From contig NZ_CP107964.1 of the NCBI RefSeq assembly GCF_041434935.1, positions 1,922,001 through 1,986,000 of the forward strand: DNA of 64,000 nucleotides, read 5' to 3'. This DNA comes from Kitasatospora sp. NBC_00374 (lineage in GTDB: Bacteria > Actinomycetota > Actinomycetes > Streptomycetales > Streptomycetaceae). Position 1 is the stretch's first letter. Every line of letters starts with the position of its first letter. The notes under the pieces are model-generated. The model did not search any database, had not been told where the DNA came from, and saw only the letters and a list, made by a program, of their open reading frames with translations. Below, piece after piece: positions 24,594-33,087 of this stretch. Position numbers and translations under genes: made by a program.

Positions 24594-26348
24594 GTGGAAC
24601 CGGCTAACCACTTCACCGTCCTGCGACGCTACTGGCGGCTGCTGGCCGGCTGCACCGCGGCCGCCCTGCTGGTGGGCTTCCTGCTCACCCCGGCGAGCGA
24701 TGCGGTGGACACCGCCAAATGGCAGTGCAAGGCGGCCATAACGCCGGTCGCCGGGGCCGGCGACGTGGTCAAGGCCGACCAGGTGCTGTCCTACGCCCAG
24801 GGCTCGGACGTCGCCAACGCCGCCGCCAAGAAGCTCAACATCCCGGCGGCCTCGGTGACCAGCCGCCGGACGGTCACCGCGGCCAGCGCCCAGATGCTCA
24901 CCTTCACCACCACCGGCCCGACCCAGCAGTCCTGCATGGACCTCGCCGGCGCGCTGGCCGAGGCCACCATCAACGGGTACGCGTCCGAGACCCTCAAGAG
25001 CGCCGACGAGCAGATCAAGCGGGCCCAGGACCAGCTCAAGGAGCAGCAGGCCCAGGTCGACGAGCTCAACCGGGCCTTCCCGAAGGCGAACAGCGCCGAC
25101 CAGGCCCGGCTCAAGGTGCAGATCGACTCCGCCAACAGCCAGATCGCCAAGACCCTCGACCGGATCGCCACCCTGCGCTCCACCTCGCAGACCGACGCCA
25201 TCCAGCAGTGGGGCTCGATCGACGCCAAGGAGTCCGGCGGCAGCCTGCTCAGCTCCCCCAGCCGGGGTCTGCGGCTCACCCTGGCCGTGGTGCTCGGTCT
25301 GGCGCTCGGCGTCGTGGCCGCGCTGATGCTGAGCCGGATGGACACCCGGCTGCGCGGCCGCAACAGCACCGAGGAGGCGTTCAACCTCCCGGTGATAGGC
25401 GAGGTCCCGCTGCTGTCGCGCCGGCTGCGCCGCACCCGCGAGCCGCTGGTGGTGGCCCGGCCGTCCGACCCGGGCGCCGAGGCCTACCGCTCGTTGCGCT
25501 CCACCCTGCTGCTGACCGGCCCGGCCTCGTTGTCGGCGCAGTTCGGCGAGGGCGGTATCTCGCAGGCCGAGCGGGTGTCGCGCCGGCTGGCGGACCCGTC
25601 CCCGGTGATCCTGGTGATGTCCGGGCGCAGCGGCGACGGCCGCACCACCACGGTGGCCAACCTGGCCGCCGCCCTGGCCGAGACCGGCCGCGAGGTGCTG
25701 GTGCTGGACTGCGACTTCCGCAGCCCGCAGGCACACGTGCACTTCGGGATCAGTGACGGTCCGGGCATGGCCGAACTGCTCAGCGGCGAGCAGCTGCCGA
25801 AGCTGGACGACCTGATCCGCCGCACCAACGTGGAGGGCGTGCGGCTGATCACCGGCGGCAACACCAACGCGTACCCGGCGGCGCTGGTGCTGCGCGCGGG
25901 CGAGGTGCTGCGCCGGGCCCGGCGGCACGCCGACGTGGTGCTGATCGACAGCTCCCCGCTGCTGCACGCCAACGACGCCTACGACCTGGTGCAGCACGCC
26001 GACGCGGTGCTGGTCACCGTGATGGCCGGCAATGTGAAGCCCGAACAGGCCGACCGGGTCAGCGAACTGCTCTCCCGCACCGGCGTGCCGGTGGCCGGGG
26101 TGGCGCTGCTGGGCACCGACGGCCCGTCCGGCCGCCGGGCCCGGGAGGCGGTGCGCGCGGTCGCCGCGCCGACCGCCCGCCCGGCCGCACCGGCCGCACC
26201 GGCCGCGGGCGCGGGCGCGCAGCCGGCCCCCGCACCGAGAGCCGCCGAGGACCCGGACCCGCCGACCGGGCCGAGCTGGGCCCGGCGCCGGGCGTCCGAG
26301 GCCCCGGTCGAGACCACCATGCAGCTGCGCCTCAACGAGGACCTGTGA
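24594..26348 (+). CDS. Wzz/Wzc-like polysaccharide co-polymerase fused to a P-loop ATPase domain
   Basis: The product has 584 residues. Residue 1-240: Wzz-type chain-length part with a membrane helix near 15-35, a coiled-coil (DEQIKRAQDQLKEQQAQVDE) and a second helix (LTLAVVLGLALGVVAALML). Residue 330-540: a MinD/BY-kinase fold with GRSGDGRTTT, where the Walker A Lys is Arg350, then VLVLDCDFRSPQ (Walker A') and VVLIDSSPLL (Walker B). The C-terminal tail is Pro/Ala-rich and has no Tyr cluster. So it should set chain length but may not be an active tyrosine kinase. GTG 24594 has GGGGA upstream. Confidence 0.85.
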   Translation: MEPANHFTVLRRYWRLLAGCTAAALLVGFLLTPASDAVDTAKWQCKAAITPVAGAGDVVKADQVLSYAQGSDVANAAAKKLNIPAASVTSRRTVTAASAQMLTFTTTGPTQQSCMDLAGALAEATINGYASETLKSADEQIKRAQDQLKEQQAQVDELNRAFPKANSADQARLKVQIDSANSQIAKTLDRIATLRSTSQTDAIQQWGSIDAKESGGSLLSSPSRGLRLTLAVVLGLALGVVAALMLSRMDTRLRGRNSTEEAFNLPVIGEVPLLSRRLRRTREPLVVARPSDPGAEAYRSLRSTLLLTGPASLSAQFGEGGISQAERVSRRLADPSPVILVMSGRSGDGRTTTVANLAAALAETGREVLVLDCDFRSPQAHVHFGISDGPGMAELLSGEQLPKLDDLIRRTNVEGVRLITGGNTNAYPAALVLRAGEVLRRARRHADVVLIDSSPLLHANDAYDLVQHADAVLVTVMAGNVKPEQADRVSELLSRTGVPVAGVALLGTDGPSGRRAREAVRAVAAPTARPAAPAAPAAGAGAQPAPAPRAAEDPDPPTGPSWARRRASEAPVETTMQLRLNEDL

Positions 26349-27448
26349 GCACGCCGCCGGGCCGGACCCGGGTGCTCTGGCTGGCCAAGGGCCTGGGCCG
26401 GGGCGGCGCGGAGCAGCTGCTGGTGAACTGCGCGCGGCACGCGGACACCTCCCGGTACGAGATCGAGGTCGCCTACGTGCTGCCCTGGAAGGACGCGCTG
26501 GTCCCGGCGCTGGAGCAGGCCGGGGTGCGCACCCACTGCCTGGGCGGTTCCCCCGGCGCGCTCTGGCCGCTCCGGCTGCGGCGGCTGCTGGCCGAGCGCC
26601 GGTACGGGCTGGTGCACTCGCACATGCCGATCCCGGCGGTGGCGGCCCGGCTGCTCTCGTCCGGCCGCCGGGGGCCCCGGCTGGTGCACACCGAGCACAA
26701 CGTCTGGGAGCGGTACCGGACGTCCACCCGCTGGGCCAACGCCCTGACGTACCGGCGCAACGACGCGGTGATCGCGGTCTCGCACGCGGTCGGCTCGACC
26801 ATCGGCCGGCGCCGGCCGCAGCCGGACTGGGTGACGGTGGTGCACCACGGCCCGGACCTCGCGGGGGCGCCCACCGGCCCGGCCGCCCGGGCCGCGGCCC
26901 GGGCCGAACTCGGCCTGCCGGCCGAGGCGGTGGTGATCGGCACGGTGGGCAACCTGACCCCGAAGAAGGACCAGGCCACCCTGCTGGCCGCCTTCGCCCG
27001 GCTGCGGGCCGAGCGGCCCGAGGCGGCCCTGGTGCTGATCGGCGCCGGGCCGCTGGAGGCCCAGCTGAAGGCACAGGCGGGCGAGGGCGTGGTGTTCGCC
27101 GGCTCCCGGGCCGATGTACCCGCACTGCTGACCGGCCTGGACGTGTTCACCCTGAGCTCCCGTCAGGAGGGCCTGCCGGTCGCCCTGATGGAGGCGATGA
27201 CCAGCGGGCTGCCGTCGGTGGTCACCCGGGTGGGCGGGATGCCTGAGGTGCTGGACGACGGCGAGCAGGGCTTCCTGGTGCCGCCGGGCGATCCGGCCGC
27301 GCTGGCCGGCGCCCTGGGCCGGCTGGTGGCGGACGAGGGGCTGCGCCGCCGGCTCGGCGCGGCCGCCCGGGACCGCTCGAAGTCCTTCGACGTGGCCGGG
27401 GCCCAGCAGGCCATCGAGCAGGTGTACGCGCAGGTGCTGGAGCGCTGA
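26345..27448 (+). CDS. Family-4 glycosyltransferase
   Basis: The product has 367 residues with LWLAKGLGRGGAEQLLVNCA at the start, VHSHMPIPAVAARLL and HTEHNVWERY in the acceptor half, and VGNLTPKKDQATLLAAF with SRQEGLPVALMEAMTSGLP (EX7E) in the donor half. Its GTG start overlaps the stop of the Wzc-like gene (GTGA), so the two are coupled. It belongs to a rightward five-gene operon ending with the DegT aminotransferase. Confidence 0.92.
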   Translation: MSTPPGRTRVLWLAKGLGRGGAEQLLVNCARHADTSRYEIEVAYVLPWKDALVPALEQAGVRTHCLGGSPGALWPLRLRRLLAERRYGLVHSHMPIPAVAARLLSSGRRGPRLVHTEHNVWERYRTSTRWANALTYRRNDAVIAVSHAVGSTIGRRRPQPDWVTVVHHGPDLAGAPTGPAARAAARAELGLPAEAVVIGTVGNLTPKKDQATLLAAFARLRAERPEAALVLIGAGPLEAQLKAQAGEGVVFAGSRADVPALLTGLDVFTLSSRQEGLPVALMEAMTSGLPSVVTRVGGMPEVLDDGEQGFLVPPGDPAALAGALGRLVADEGLRRRLGAAARDRSKSFDVAGAQQAIEQVYAQVLER

Positions 27449-27482
27449 GCGCCCGGCCCACCGGAAGGGATCGACCACCCCC

Positions 27483-28544
27483 GTGACCACCCCGTCCGAC
27501 GAGCCGTCAGCCGCTGCCGGGCTGACCGTCCGTCCGCTCACCGAGGCCGACACCCCGGCCGTGCTGGACCTGCTGACGGCCTCCCTGGCCGGCGGCCCGA
27601 CCGGCACCCGCAGCGCCGGCTTCTTCGACTGGAAGCACCGGCGCAACCCGTTCGGCGCCAGCCCCGGGCTGCTCGCCGAGACCCCGGACGGCCGCCTGGC
27701 CGGCGTCCGGCTGTTCCTGCGCTGGGAGTGGCAGGCCGGCGGCCGGGTCGTCCGCGCGGTCCGCCCGGTCGACACCGCCACCCACCCCGACTTCCAGGGC
27801 CGGGGAATCTTCCGCCGGCTCACCACGGGCCTGTTGGAGGAGGTGGCCGAGGACACCGAGCTGGTCTTCAACACACCGAACGGCAACAGCCTGCCCGGCT
27901 ACCTCAGGATGGGCTGGCAGGTGGTCGGCCGGGTGCCGATCGCCCTGCGGATCGCCCGTCCGGCCGCGTTCGCGCTGGGCGCCCGGGCCGCGCTCGGCCG
28001 CCGGACGACGGCGGTACAGCGGCCGATCCGCTGTCAGCTGCCGACCGCCGCCGACTGGTTCGGCAAGCCGCCCGCCGGCCTGCCGGAGCTGCTCGCCGAA
28101 CGCGCCCAGGCGGACTCCGCCGACCCGCGGCAGGCCGTCCTGCGCACCGAGCGCTTCCTGCGCTGGCGCTACGGCGACGCCCCGGGGCTGGACTACCGGG
28201 TGCTGACCTGCGAGCGCGGCGGCGAGCTGGCCGGGATCGCGTTCGGCCGGCCCCGCCGCCGCGGCCCGCTGACCGAGTTCACCCTCGCCGACGTGATCGT
28301 CCGCCCGGGCGACCGGGGTACCGCGGCCCGGCTGCTGCGGGCCGCCGCCGCGGCCGGCTGCGACCACGCCGCGACCCACCTCGCCTCCGGCACCGAGGCC
28401 GCCGCCGCGGCGCTGCGCGGCGGCTACCTGACCGCGCCCCGGACGGGCATGACGCTCGCGGCCCGCGGCCCGCGCGGCCCGCTGCCGGCCGGCCGCGCGC
28501 TGGCCGACTGGCGGTTCAGCCTGGGCGACCTGGAGGTCTTCTGA
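27483..28544 (+). CDS. GNAT-family acyltransferase (two-domain)
   Basis: The product has 353 residues. The acyl-CoA-binding motif A is visible as THPDFQGRGIFRRLTTGLLE (Q/RxxGxG) in the N-terminal half. A second GNAT-like part may follow (residues about 240-330). LVFNTPNGNSLPGYLRMGW is typical of large GNATs in surface-glycan loci. It may acetylate an amino sugar of the repeat unit. GTG 27483 has GGAAGGGA upstream. Its stop overlaps the next start (TGATG). Confidence 0.85.
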   Translation: MTTPSDEPSAAAGLTVRPLTEADTPAVLDLLTASLAGGPTGTRSAGFFDWKHRRNPFGASPGLLAETPDGRLAGVRLFLRWEWQAGGRVVRAVRPVDTATHPDFQGRGIFRRLTTGLLEEVAEDTELVFNTPNGNSLPGYLRMGWQVVGRVPIALRIARPAAFALGARAALGRRTTAVQRPIRCQLPTAADWFGKPPAGLPELLAERAQADSADPRQAVLRTERFLRWRYGDAPGLDYRVLTCERGGELAGIAFGRPRRRGPLTEFTLADVIVRPGDRGTAARLLRAAAAAGCDHAATHLASGTEAAAAALRGGYLTAPRTGMTLAARGPRGPLPAGRALADWRFSLGDLEVF

Positions 28545-30076
28545 TGGACCGTCCGGGAGCCGCCGAAGGGCGGCCGGACCTGCGCGCCCTGGCCAGGGAG
28601 GTGCACTGGCCCACCGTGGTGGCCGTGACCCTGGTGATCGGGTACGTCACGCTGTTCGTGGTGGCGATGGTGCACACCAGCTACGACACCTGGGGCGCAC
28701 TGCTGGTGGCCCCCGCGCTGATGGCGATCGGCACCCCGATCCTGGCCCGGGTGGCCGCCGCCAACCCGGAGCGCGGCATCTTCAAGCTGCTGATGCTGGC
28801 GATGGGCGCGAAGCTGTTCTGCGCCTTCCCGCGCTACCTGATGGCGTTCGTGCTCTACGGCGGCGCGGCCGACGCGAAGATGTACCACCAGAAGGGCAGC
28901 GCGCTCGCGCTCTACCTGGACAACACCGATCTGCTGAGCCAGGGCGTCCACTACGACCTGGGCATGAAGGTGGCCGGCACCGGCTTCGTCATCATCGTCA
29001 CGGGAGTGGTCTACGCGATCACCGGCCCGACCCTGATCGGCGGCTTCCTGGTGTTCTCCTGGATGGGGTTCTGGGGCCTGCTGCTGTTCTGGCGGGCGGT
29101 GCAGATCGCCTTCCCGGAGGCGGACTCCCGGCGCTACGCCAAGCTGGTCTTCTTCCTGCCCTCGCTGCTGTTCTGGCCGTCCAGTATCGGCAAGGACGCC
29201 TGGATGATGCTCTGTCTGGGCCTGACCACCTACGGCGTGGCCCGGCTGCTGGAGCGCCGCTTCGGCGCCTTCGTCTGCATCGCGGTCGGCTCGCTGGGCA
29301 CCGCGATGGTCCGCCCGCACGTGACCGTGCTGGCCGGCGCGGGGCTGTCGGTGGCGTACGTGCTGCGCAAGCGGCCGCAGCAGGTCAGCGCGCTCGGGCC
29401 GCTGCGCACCGTCCTGTCGGTGGTGGTGATGGGGGCCGGCGTGATGCTGATGCTGCAACAGGTCTCCACGTTCTTCGGCACCGAGGGCGCCAACGGTGAC
29501 AGCCTCAACCACGTGCTGTCGGAGACCTCGCGGCGGACCTCGCAGGGCTCGTCCATGATCAATTCGGCCCCGCCCGAGGACGCCGCGCCCCAGTTCAGCC
29601 TCAATCCGGCCGGGCTGCCGATGGCGGTGATCAGCGTGCTGTTCCGGCCGTTCCCGTTCGAGGCCTCCAACATCCAGAACCTGATCCAGTCGATCGAGTG
29701 CTTCGCCCTGCTGATCATGTTCATCCGCAGCTGGCCGCATCTGCGCCAGCTGCCCCGACTGTTCCTGCAACGCTCCTACATCGCCTACTCGGTGGTCTAC
29801 ACGCTGCTGTTCTGCTGGGCCTTCTCGACCATCAACAACATGGGCATCCTGTCGCGCGAACGCGTCCAGGTCCTGCCACTGTTCCTGGTGCTGCTGGCCG
29901 TGCCCAGACCGGAGAGCTCGCGCTCCGCCACCGTCCGACGTTCCCGGCCGCCGCTGTGGCGGGTGCAGCCCGGGCAGTGGGGCGAACGGGCGGCCAGGTC
30001 CGTCCCGCACGAACATCCGGCTCGCGTCGGCGGCCCGGACTCACCACCTCGACCCAGGGGGGATCGAACCGAATGA
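28544..30076 (+). CDS. Polytopic membrane protein, polysaccharide-polymerase-like
   Basis: The product has 510 residues with about ten membrane segments, a loop with SIGKDAWMMLCLGL, and an external-looking loop (GDSLNHVLSETSRRTSQGSS), ending in a 60-residue Arg/Pro-rich cytoplasmic tail. The pattern and context resemble Wzy/O-antigen ligase-type proteins, though sequence similarity in that family is too low to be sure. It may also be an unassigned flippase-like protein. It is coupled to the GNAT upstream and DegT downstream (ATGA overlap). Confidence 0.7.
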   Translation: MDRPGAAEGRPDLRALAREVHWPTVVAVTLVIGYVTLFVVAMVHTSYDTWGALLVAPALMAIGTPILARVAAANPERGIFKLLMLAMGAKLFCAFPRYLMAFVLYGGAADAKMYHQKGSALALYLDNTDLLSQGVHYDLGMKVAGTGFVIIVTGVVYAITGPTLIGGFLVFSWMGFWGLLLFWRAVQIAFPEADSRRYAKLVFFLPSLLFWPSSIGKDAWMMLCLGLTTYGVARLLERRFGAFVCIAVGSLGTAMVRPHVTVLAGAGLSVAYVLRKRPQQVSALGPLRTVLSVVVMGAGVMLMLQQVSTFFGTEGANGDSLNHVLSETSRRTSQGSSMINSAPPEDAAPQFSLNPAGLPMAVISVLFRPFPFEASNIQNLIQSIECFALLIMFIRSWPHLRQLPRLFLQRSYIAYSVVYTLLFCWAFSTINNMGILSRERVQVLPLFLVLLAVPRPESSRSATVRRSRPPLWRVQPGQWGERAARSVPHEHPARVGGPDSPPRPRGDRTE

Positions 30077-31272
30077 CCACCACCGACCTCGCACTGCCCG
30101 CCGCCCTCGGCGGCACCCCGGCCTTCCCGGACGGACTGCCGCTGACCCGCGTGCAGGTACCGGACCGCGAGGCCCTGCTGAGCCGCCTGGGGACCGTCCT
30201 GGACAGCGGCCAGCTCACCAACGGCCCCACCGTGCGCGAACTGGAGCAGCGGGCGGCCGAACTGCTCGACGTACCGCACGTGGTGGCCGTCTCCAACTGC
30301 ACCGCCGGTCTGATGCTCGTGCTGCAGGCGGCCGGCGTCGGCGGTGGCCGACCGGTGGTGATGCCCGGGTTCACCTTCTCGGCCACCGCGCACGCCGCGC
30401 ACTGGGCGGGCGGCACCCCGGTGTTCGCCGAGGCCCGCGAGCAGGACATCACCCTGGACGTGGCCGACGCCGAGGCCCGCCTGAAGGCCGCCGACCGGCC
30501 GGCCGCGCTGATGGCCACCCACGTGTACGGCACCCCCTGCCAGGTCGAGGCGCTGCAGGAGGTCGCGGACGCGGCACGGGTCCCGCTGGTGTACGACTCG
30601 GCGCACGGTTTCGGCAGCCGCCGCCGGGGGGTGCCGGTCGGCAACTTCGGCCTGGCCGAGGTCTTCTCGATGAGTCCGACCAAGGTGGCCGTCGCCGGTG
30701 AGGGCGGCCTGGTCGCCACCCACGACGCCGCGCTCGCGCAGACCCTGCGCAACGGCCGGGACTACGGCAACCCCGGTGACTACAACACGCTCTTCCCCGG
30801 CCTGAACGCCCGGATGAGCGAGCTGCACGCCGCCGTCGGCCTGACCTGGCTGGCCGGGCTGCCCGAGCGGGTCGCCCACCGCGGCGCGCTGGTGGCGGAG
30901 TTCGCGGCCGCCACCGCCGGGCTGCCGGGACTGCGGCTCGCCCTGCCGGAGGAGGGCGACGTGTCGACGTTCAAGGACCTCACGCTGATCCTGGACGCCG
31001 AGGCCTTCGGACTGAGCTCGACCGAGCTGGCCGCGGCGCTGAAGGCCGAGGGCATCGACACCCGGCGCTACTTCCACCCGCCGGTGCAGCGCCAGCAGTC
31101 CTACGCCCACCTGGGCCAGGCCGAGTCCCTGCCGGTGACCGACCGGCTGGCCGACTCGGTGCTCACCGTGCCGCTGTGGACCCAGATGGACGCGGTGACC
31201 GTCCGCCGGGTCGCCGAGGCCGTGGTGCGGGTCCAGCCGTACGGGGAGCGCCTGCGCGCGGCCGCGAGCTGA
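30073..31272 (+). CDS. DegT/DnrJ/EryC1/StrS-type sugar aminotransferase
   Basis: The product has 399 residues. SNCTAGLMLVLQAAGVG binds PLP phosphate, VYDSAHGFGSRR holds the Asp, and SMSPTKVAVAGEGG carries the PLP Lys. It transfers an amino group from glutamate or glutamine to a keto-sugar nucleotide (like PglE). ATG 30073 overlaps the upstream stop. As last gene of the operon it probably supplies the amino sugar modified by the PglD-like or GNAT enzymes. Confidence 0.92.
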   Translation: MTTTDLALPAALGGTPAFPDGLPLTRVQVPDREALLSRLGTVLDSGQLTNGPTVRELEQRAAELLDVPHVVAVSNCTAGLMLVLQAAGVGGGRPVVMPGFTFSATAHAAHWAGGTPVFAEAREQDITLDVADAEARLKAADRPAALMATHVYGTPCQVEALQEVADAARVPLVYDSAHGFGSRRRGVPVGNFGLAEVFSMSPTKVAVAGEGGLVATHDAALAQTLRNGRDYGNPGDYNTLFPGLNARMSELHAAVGLTWLAGLPERVAHRGALVAEFAAATAGLPGLRLALPEEGDVSTFKDLTLILDAEAFGLSSTELAAALKAEGIDTRRYFHPPVQRQQSYAHLGQAESLPVTDRLADSVLTVPLWTQMDAVTVRRVAEAVVRVQPYGERLRAAAS

Positions 31273-31280
31273 GCCGCGGG

Positions 31281-31319
31281 GCTGTGCCGCCCTGCGCCCC
31301 CGGCCCGCGGCGGCACAGC
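31281..31319 (+). terminator. Hairpin after the glycan operon
   Basis: Perfect 11-base arms GCTGTGCCGCC (31281-31291) and GGCGGCACAGC (31309-31319) with a 17-base loop lie 9 bases after the aminotransferase stop, fitting the end of the rightward operon. Confidence 0.65.
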
Positions 31320-31466
31320 GGTTCGAACCGGGAACACCGGCCCGAGGCTTAGCCGATTCAGGTGAAGTCGGTTGGACCGCAAGCCGGTTGGCCCGGGAGG
31401 ATGTCGCGCCGGGCCGGTCGGCCCGGTCCCTCGACGGGCCCGACCGAGGCCTGCCGCCGTACGGAT

Positions 31467-31931
31467 ATGGAGCACTCGGTGTTCAAGGGCTTCCGCAGCT
31501 TCCTGCTGCGTGGAAACGTCGTCGACCTCGCGGTCGGCATCGTCATCGGCGCGGCCTTCACCGCCGTCGTCACCGGGTTCGTGACCGCCTTCCTCACCCC
31601 GCTGATCGGGGTCGCCACCGGCGCGGTCGGCGACTACTCCAAGCAGGCCTTCGAGATCGGCGGCACCACCTTCCCGTACGGCGCGTTCCTGAACGCCCTG
31701 ATCAGCTTCGTGCTGGTCAGCGCGGTGATCTACTTCGCCGTGGTGGTCCCGGTCGGGCGGCTGCAGAGCCGCTTCGAGCCGGTCAAGCCCGCTCCGGTCG
31801 CCAAGACGGACTGTCCCGAGTGCCTGAGCCGCATTCCGGCCGCCGCCCACCGCTGCTCGTTCTGCACCAGCGAGCTCGGCGACCGGACCGGGCTGCCCGC
31901 CCAGCCCACCAAGCCCGCACAGAGCCGCTGA
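31467..31931 (+). CDS. mscL: Large-conductance mechanosensitive channel with C-terminal zinc ribbon
   Basis: The product has 154 residues. FKGFRSFLLRGNVVDLAVGIVIG is the hallmark N-terminal helix and pore helix (shown here as residues 5-27), followed by periplasmic loop and second membrane helix (FLNALISFVLVSAVIYFAVV). The tail has two CxxC knuckles, DCPECLSR and RCSFCTSEL, forming a rubredoxin-like zinc site that E. coli MscL lacks. The channel opens under membrane tension to release solutes. ATG 31467 has weak Shine-Dalgarno. Confidence 0.95.
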   Translation: MEHSVFKGFRSFLLRGNVVDLAVGIVIGAAFTAVVTGFVTAFLTPLIGVATGAVGDYSKQAFEIGGTTFPYGAFLNALISFVLVSAVIYFAVVVPVGRLQSRFEPVKPAPVAKTDCPECLSRIPAAAHRCSFCTSELGDRTGLPAQPTKPAQSR

Positions 31932-32217
31932 CCAGGCGCCATTCCCGTTCGGCCGCCGGCCCTGGCCGGCGGCCGCGGGGTGCGCGGGCCCGCTCCGCAC
32001 CCTCCGACGGCGGGGTCCGGCGGACGGCCGGGCGCCATGACCGGTTCGATTCGCGTTCGACTACTCGTCAGGAACCTCGGATGGCTGGAATCGGTCGGCA
32101 AGATGTCGGATCCGCCCAGATTTGACCCTTTTAAGCGAGCGAAGACTGTGTAAACAGTTGAACTCCCCTGCCTCCCGCTCTCCTCAGCAGGCACATTGTG
32201 GGCTTACGGTATGCCCC

Positions 32218-32889
32218 ATGACCTCGCCCCGCTCCTACGACGGAGTCGGCTACCCCTCTCCGTCCTTCGGCTCCGGCACGCCCATCTACGACAGCCTTGT
32301 CGCGGAACGCGGTGTCCCGCAGATCGCGCCCATCAACGTGCCGGCGGCGCTGCCCCCGGCCACCGGCGGCTACGGCTCCTCCTACCAGAGCAGCTACGCG
32401 CCCTCCTTCGACAGCCCGGTCAGCAATCTGCCCGCGCTGCCCCCGGCCCGGCTCGCTCTGGGCCCCGGCCCGAGCAGCGCCCCGATGACCGGCCACATCC
32501 CGGCCCAGCCCGGCCCGGCGATGTACCCGGCGCCGCAGGCCCCGATGACCGGCTACGCCTCGGCGCCCAGCTTCCAGCAGGCGCCGCCGACCTACCAGAG
32601 CCAGGGCGGCCAGCCGGCCGGCGGCTTCGGCGGGCAGAGCTTCGGCGGCCAGAACAGCTTCGCCCAGGCCCCACAGGGCTTCGGCGGGCATGGCTTCAAC
32701 GGCCAGAGCTTCGGCGGGCAGAGCTTCGGCGGCCAGAACACCTTCGCCCAGGCCCCGCAGCAGCAGAGCTTCGGCGACCAGAGCTTCGGCGGCAACCAGT
32801 TGCGGCCCGCCGCGCCGGTCGCCCCGGTGCGCCCGGTGCCGCAGCAGTACGGCCAGCCGCAGTACCCGCAGTACCCCCAGGCCGGCTGA
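32218..32889 (+). CDS. Streptomyces-type Pro/Gln/Gly-rich low-complexity protein (DUF6643-like)
   Basis: The product has 223 residues. The N-terminus MTSPRSYDGVGYPSPSF with GTPIYDSLVAERGVPQIAPI is a conserved Streptomyces signature of unknown function. The rest is disordered, with FGGQ and QSFGGQN repeats, ending QPQYPQYPQAG. No signal peptide or membrane helix. ATG 32218 lies 7 bases after TACGGT, so it is probably leaderless; a nearby ATG at 32211 is in another frame. Gene stands alone. The repeats come from a duplicated 54-base block. Confidence 0.8.
   Translation: MTSPRSYDGVGYPSPSFGSGTPIYDSLVAERGVPQIAPINVPAALPPATGGYGSSYQSSYAPSFDSPVSNLPALPPARLALGPGPSSAPMTGHIPAQPGPAMYPAPQAPMTGYASAPSFQQAPPTYQSQGGQPAGGFGGQSFGGQNSFAQAPQGFGGHGFNGQSFGGQSFGGQNTFAQAPQQQSFGDQSFGGNQLRPAAPVAPVRPVPQQYGQPQYPQYPQAG
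32623..32760 (+). repeat. Duplicated 54-base block in the low-complexity gene
   Basis: Copies at 32623-32676 and 32707-32760 differ at 3 of 54 bases, separated by a 30-base partial copy. Two of the three changes alter an amino acid (Gly/Ser and Ser/Thr) and one is silent, consistent with a recent in-frame duplication. Confidence 0.8.
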
Positions 32890-32956
32890 GCCCGGCCCCC
32901 GACTTCGGCGAACGAGGGGCGCCGGAGCAGGGAGCAGGGCGAAGGGTCGACCTCCG

Positions 32957-33000
32957 GGGCCGCCCGCACACCGCACGAGAGAGCGGAGCGCGGGCGGCCC
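32957..33000 (+). terminator. Terminator hairpin after the low-complexity gene
   Basis: Perfect 11-base arms GGGCCGCCCGC (32957-32967) and GCGGGCGGCCC (32990-33000) are followed by TT. It lies about 70 bases after the stop codon. Confidence 0.65.
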
Positions 33001-33087
33001 TTGCACACCCGCCGCGGGTCCCCCGCGGGTCTGACGGATCAGCGACCACCCGCGCCGCACCCGCGCACCGCCTGGCAGGATGGCCCC

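Noticed and set aside
6199..31272. Genomic island or prophage
   Set aside because: No integrase, tRNA end, attachment repeats or composition change are seen; GC and codon use match the flanks.
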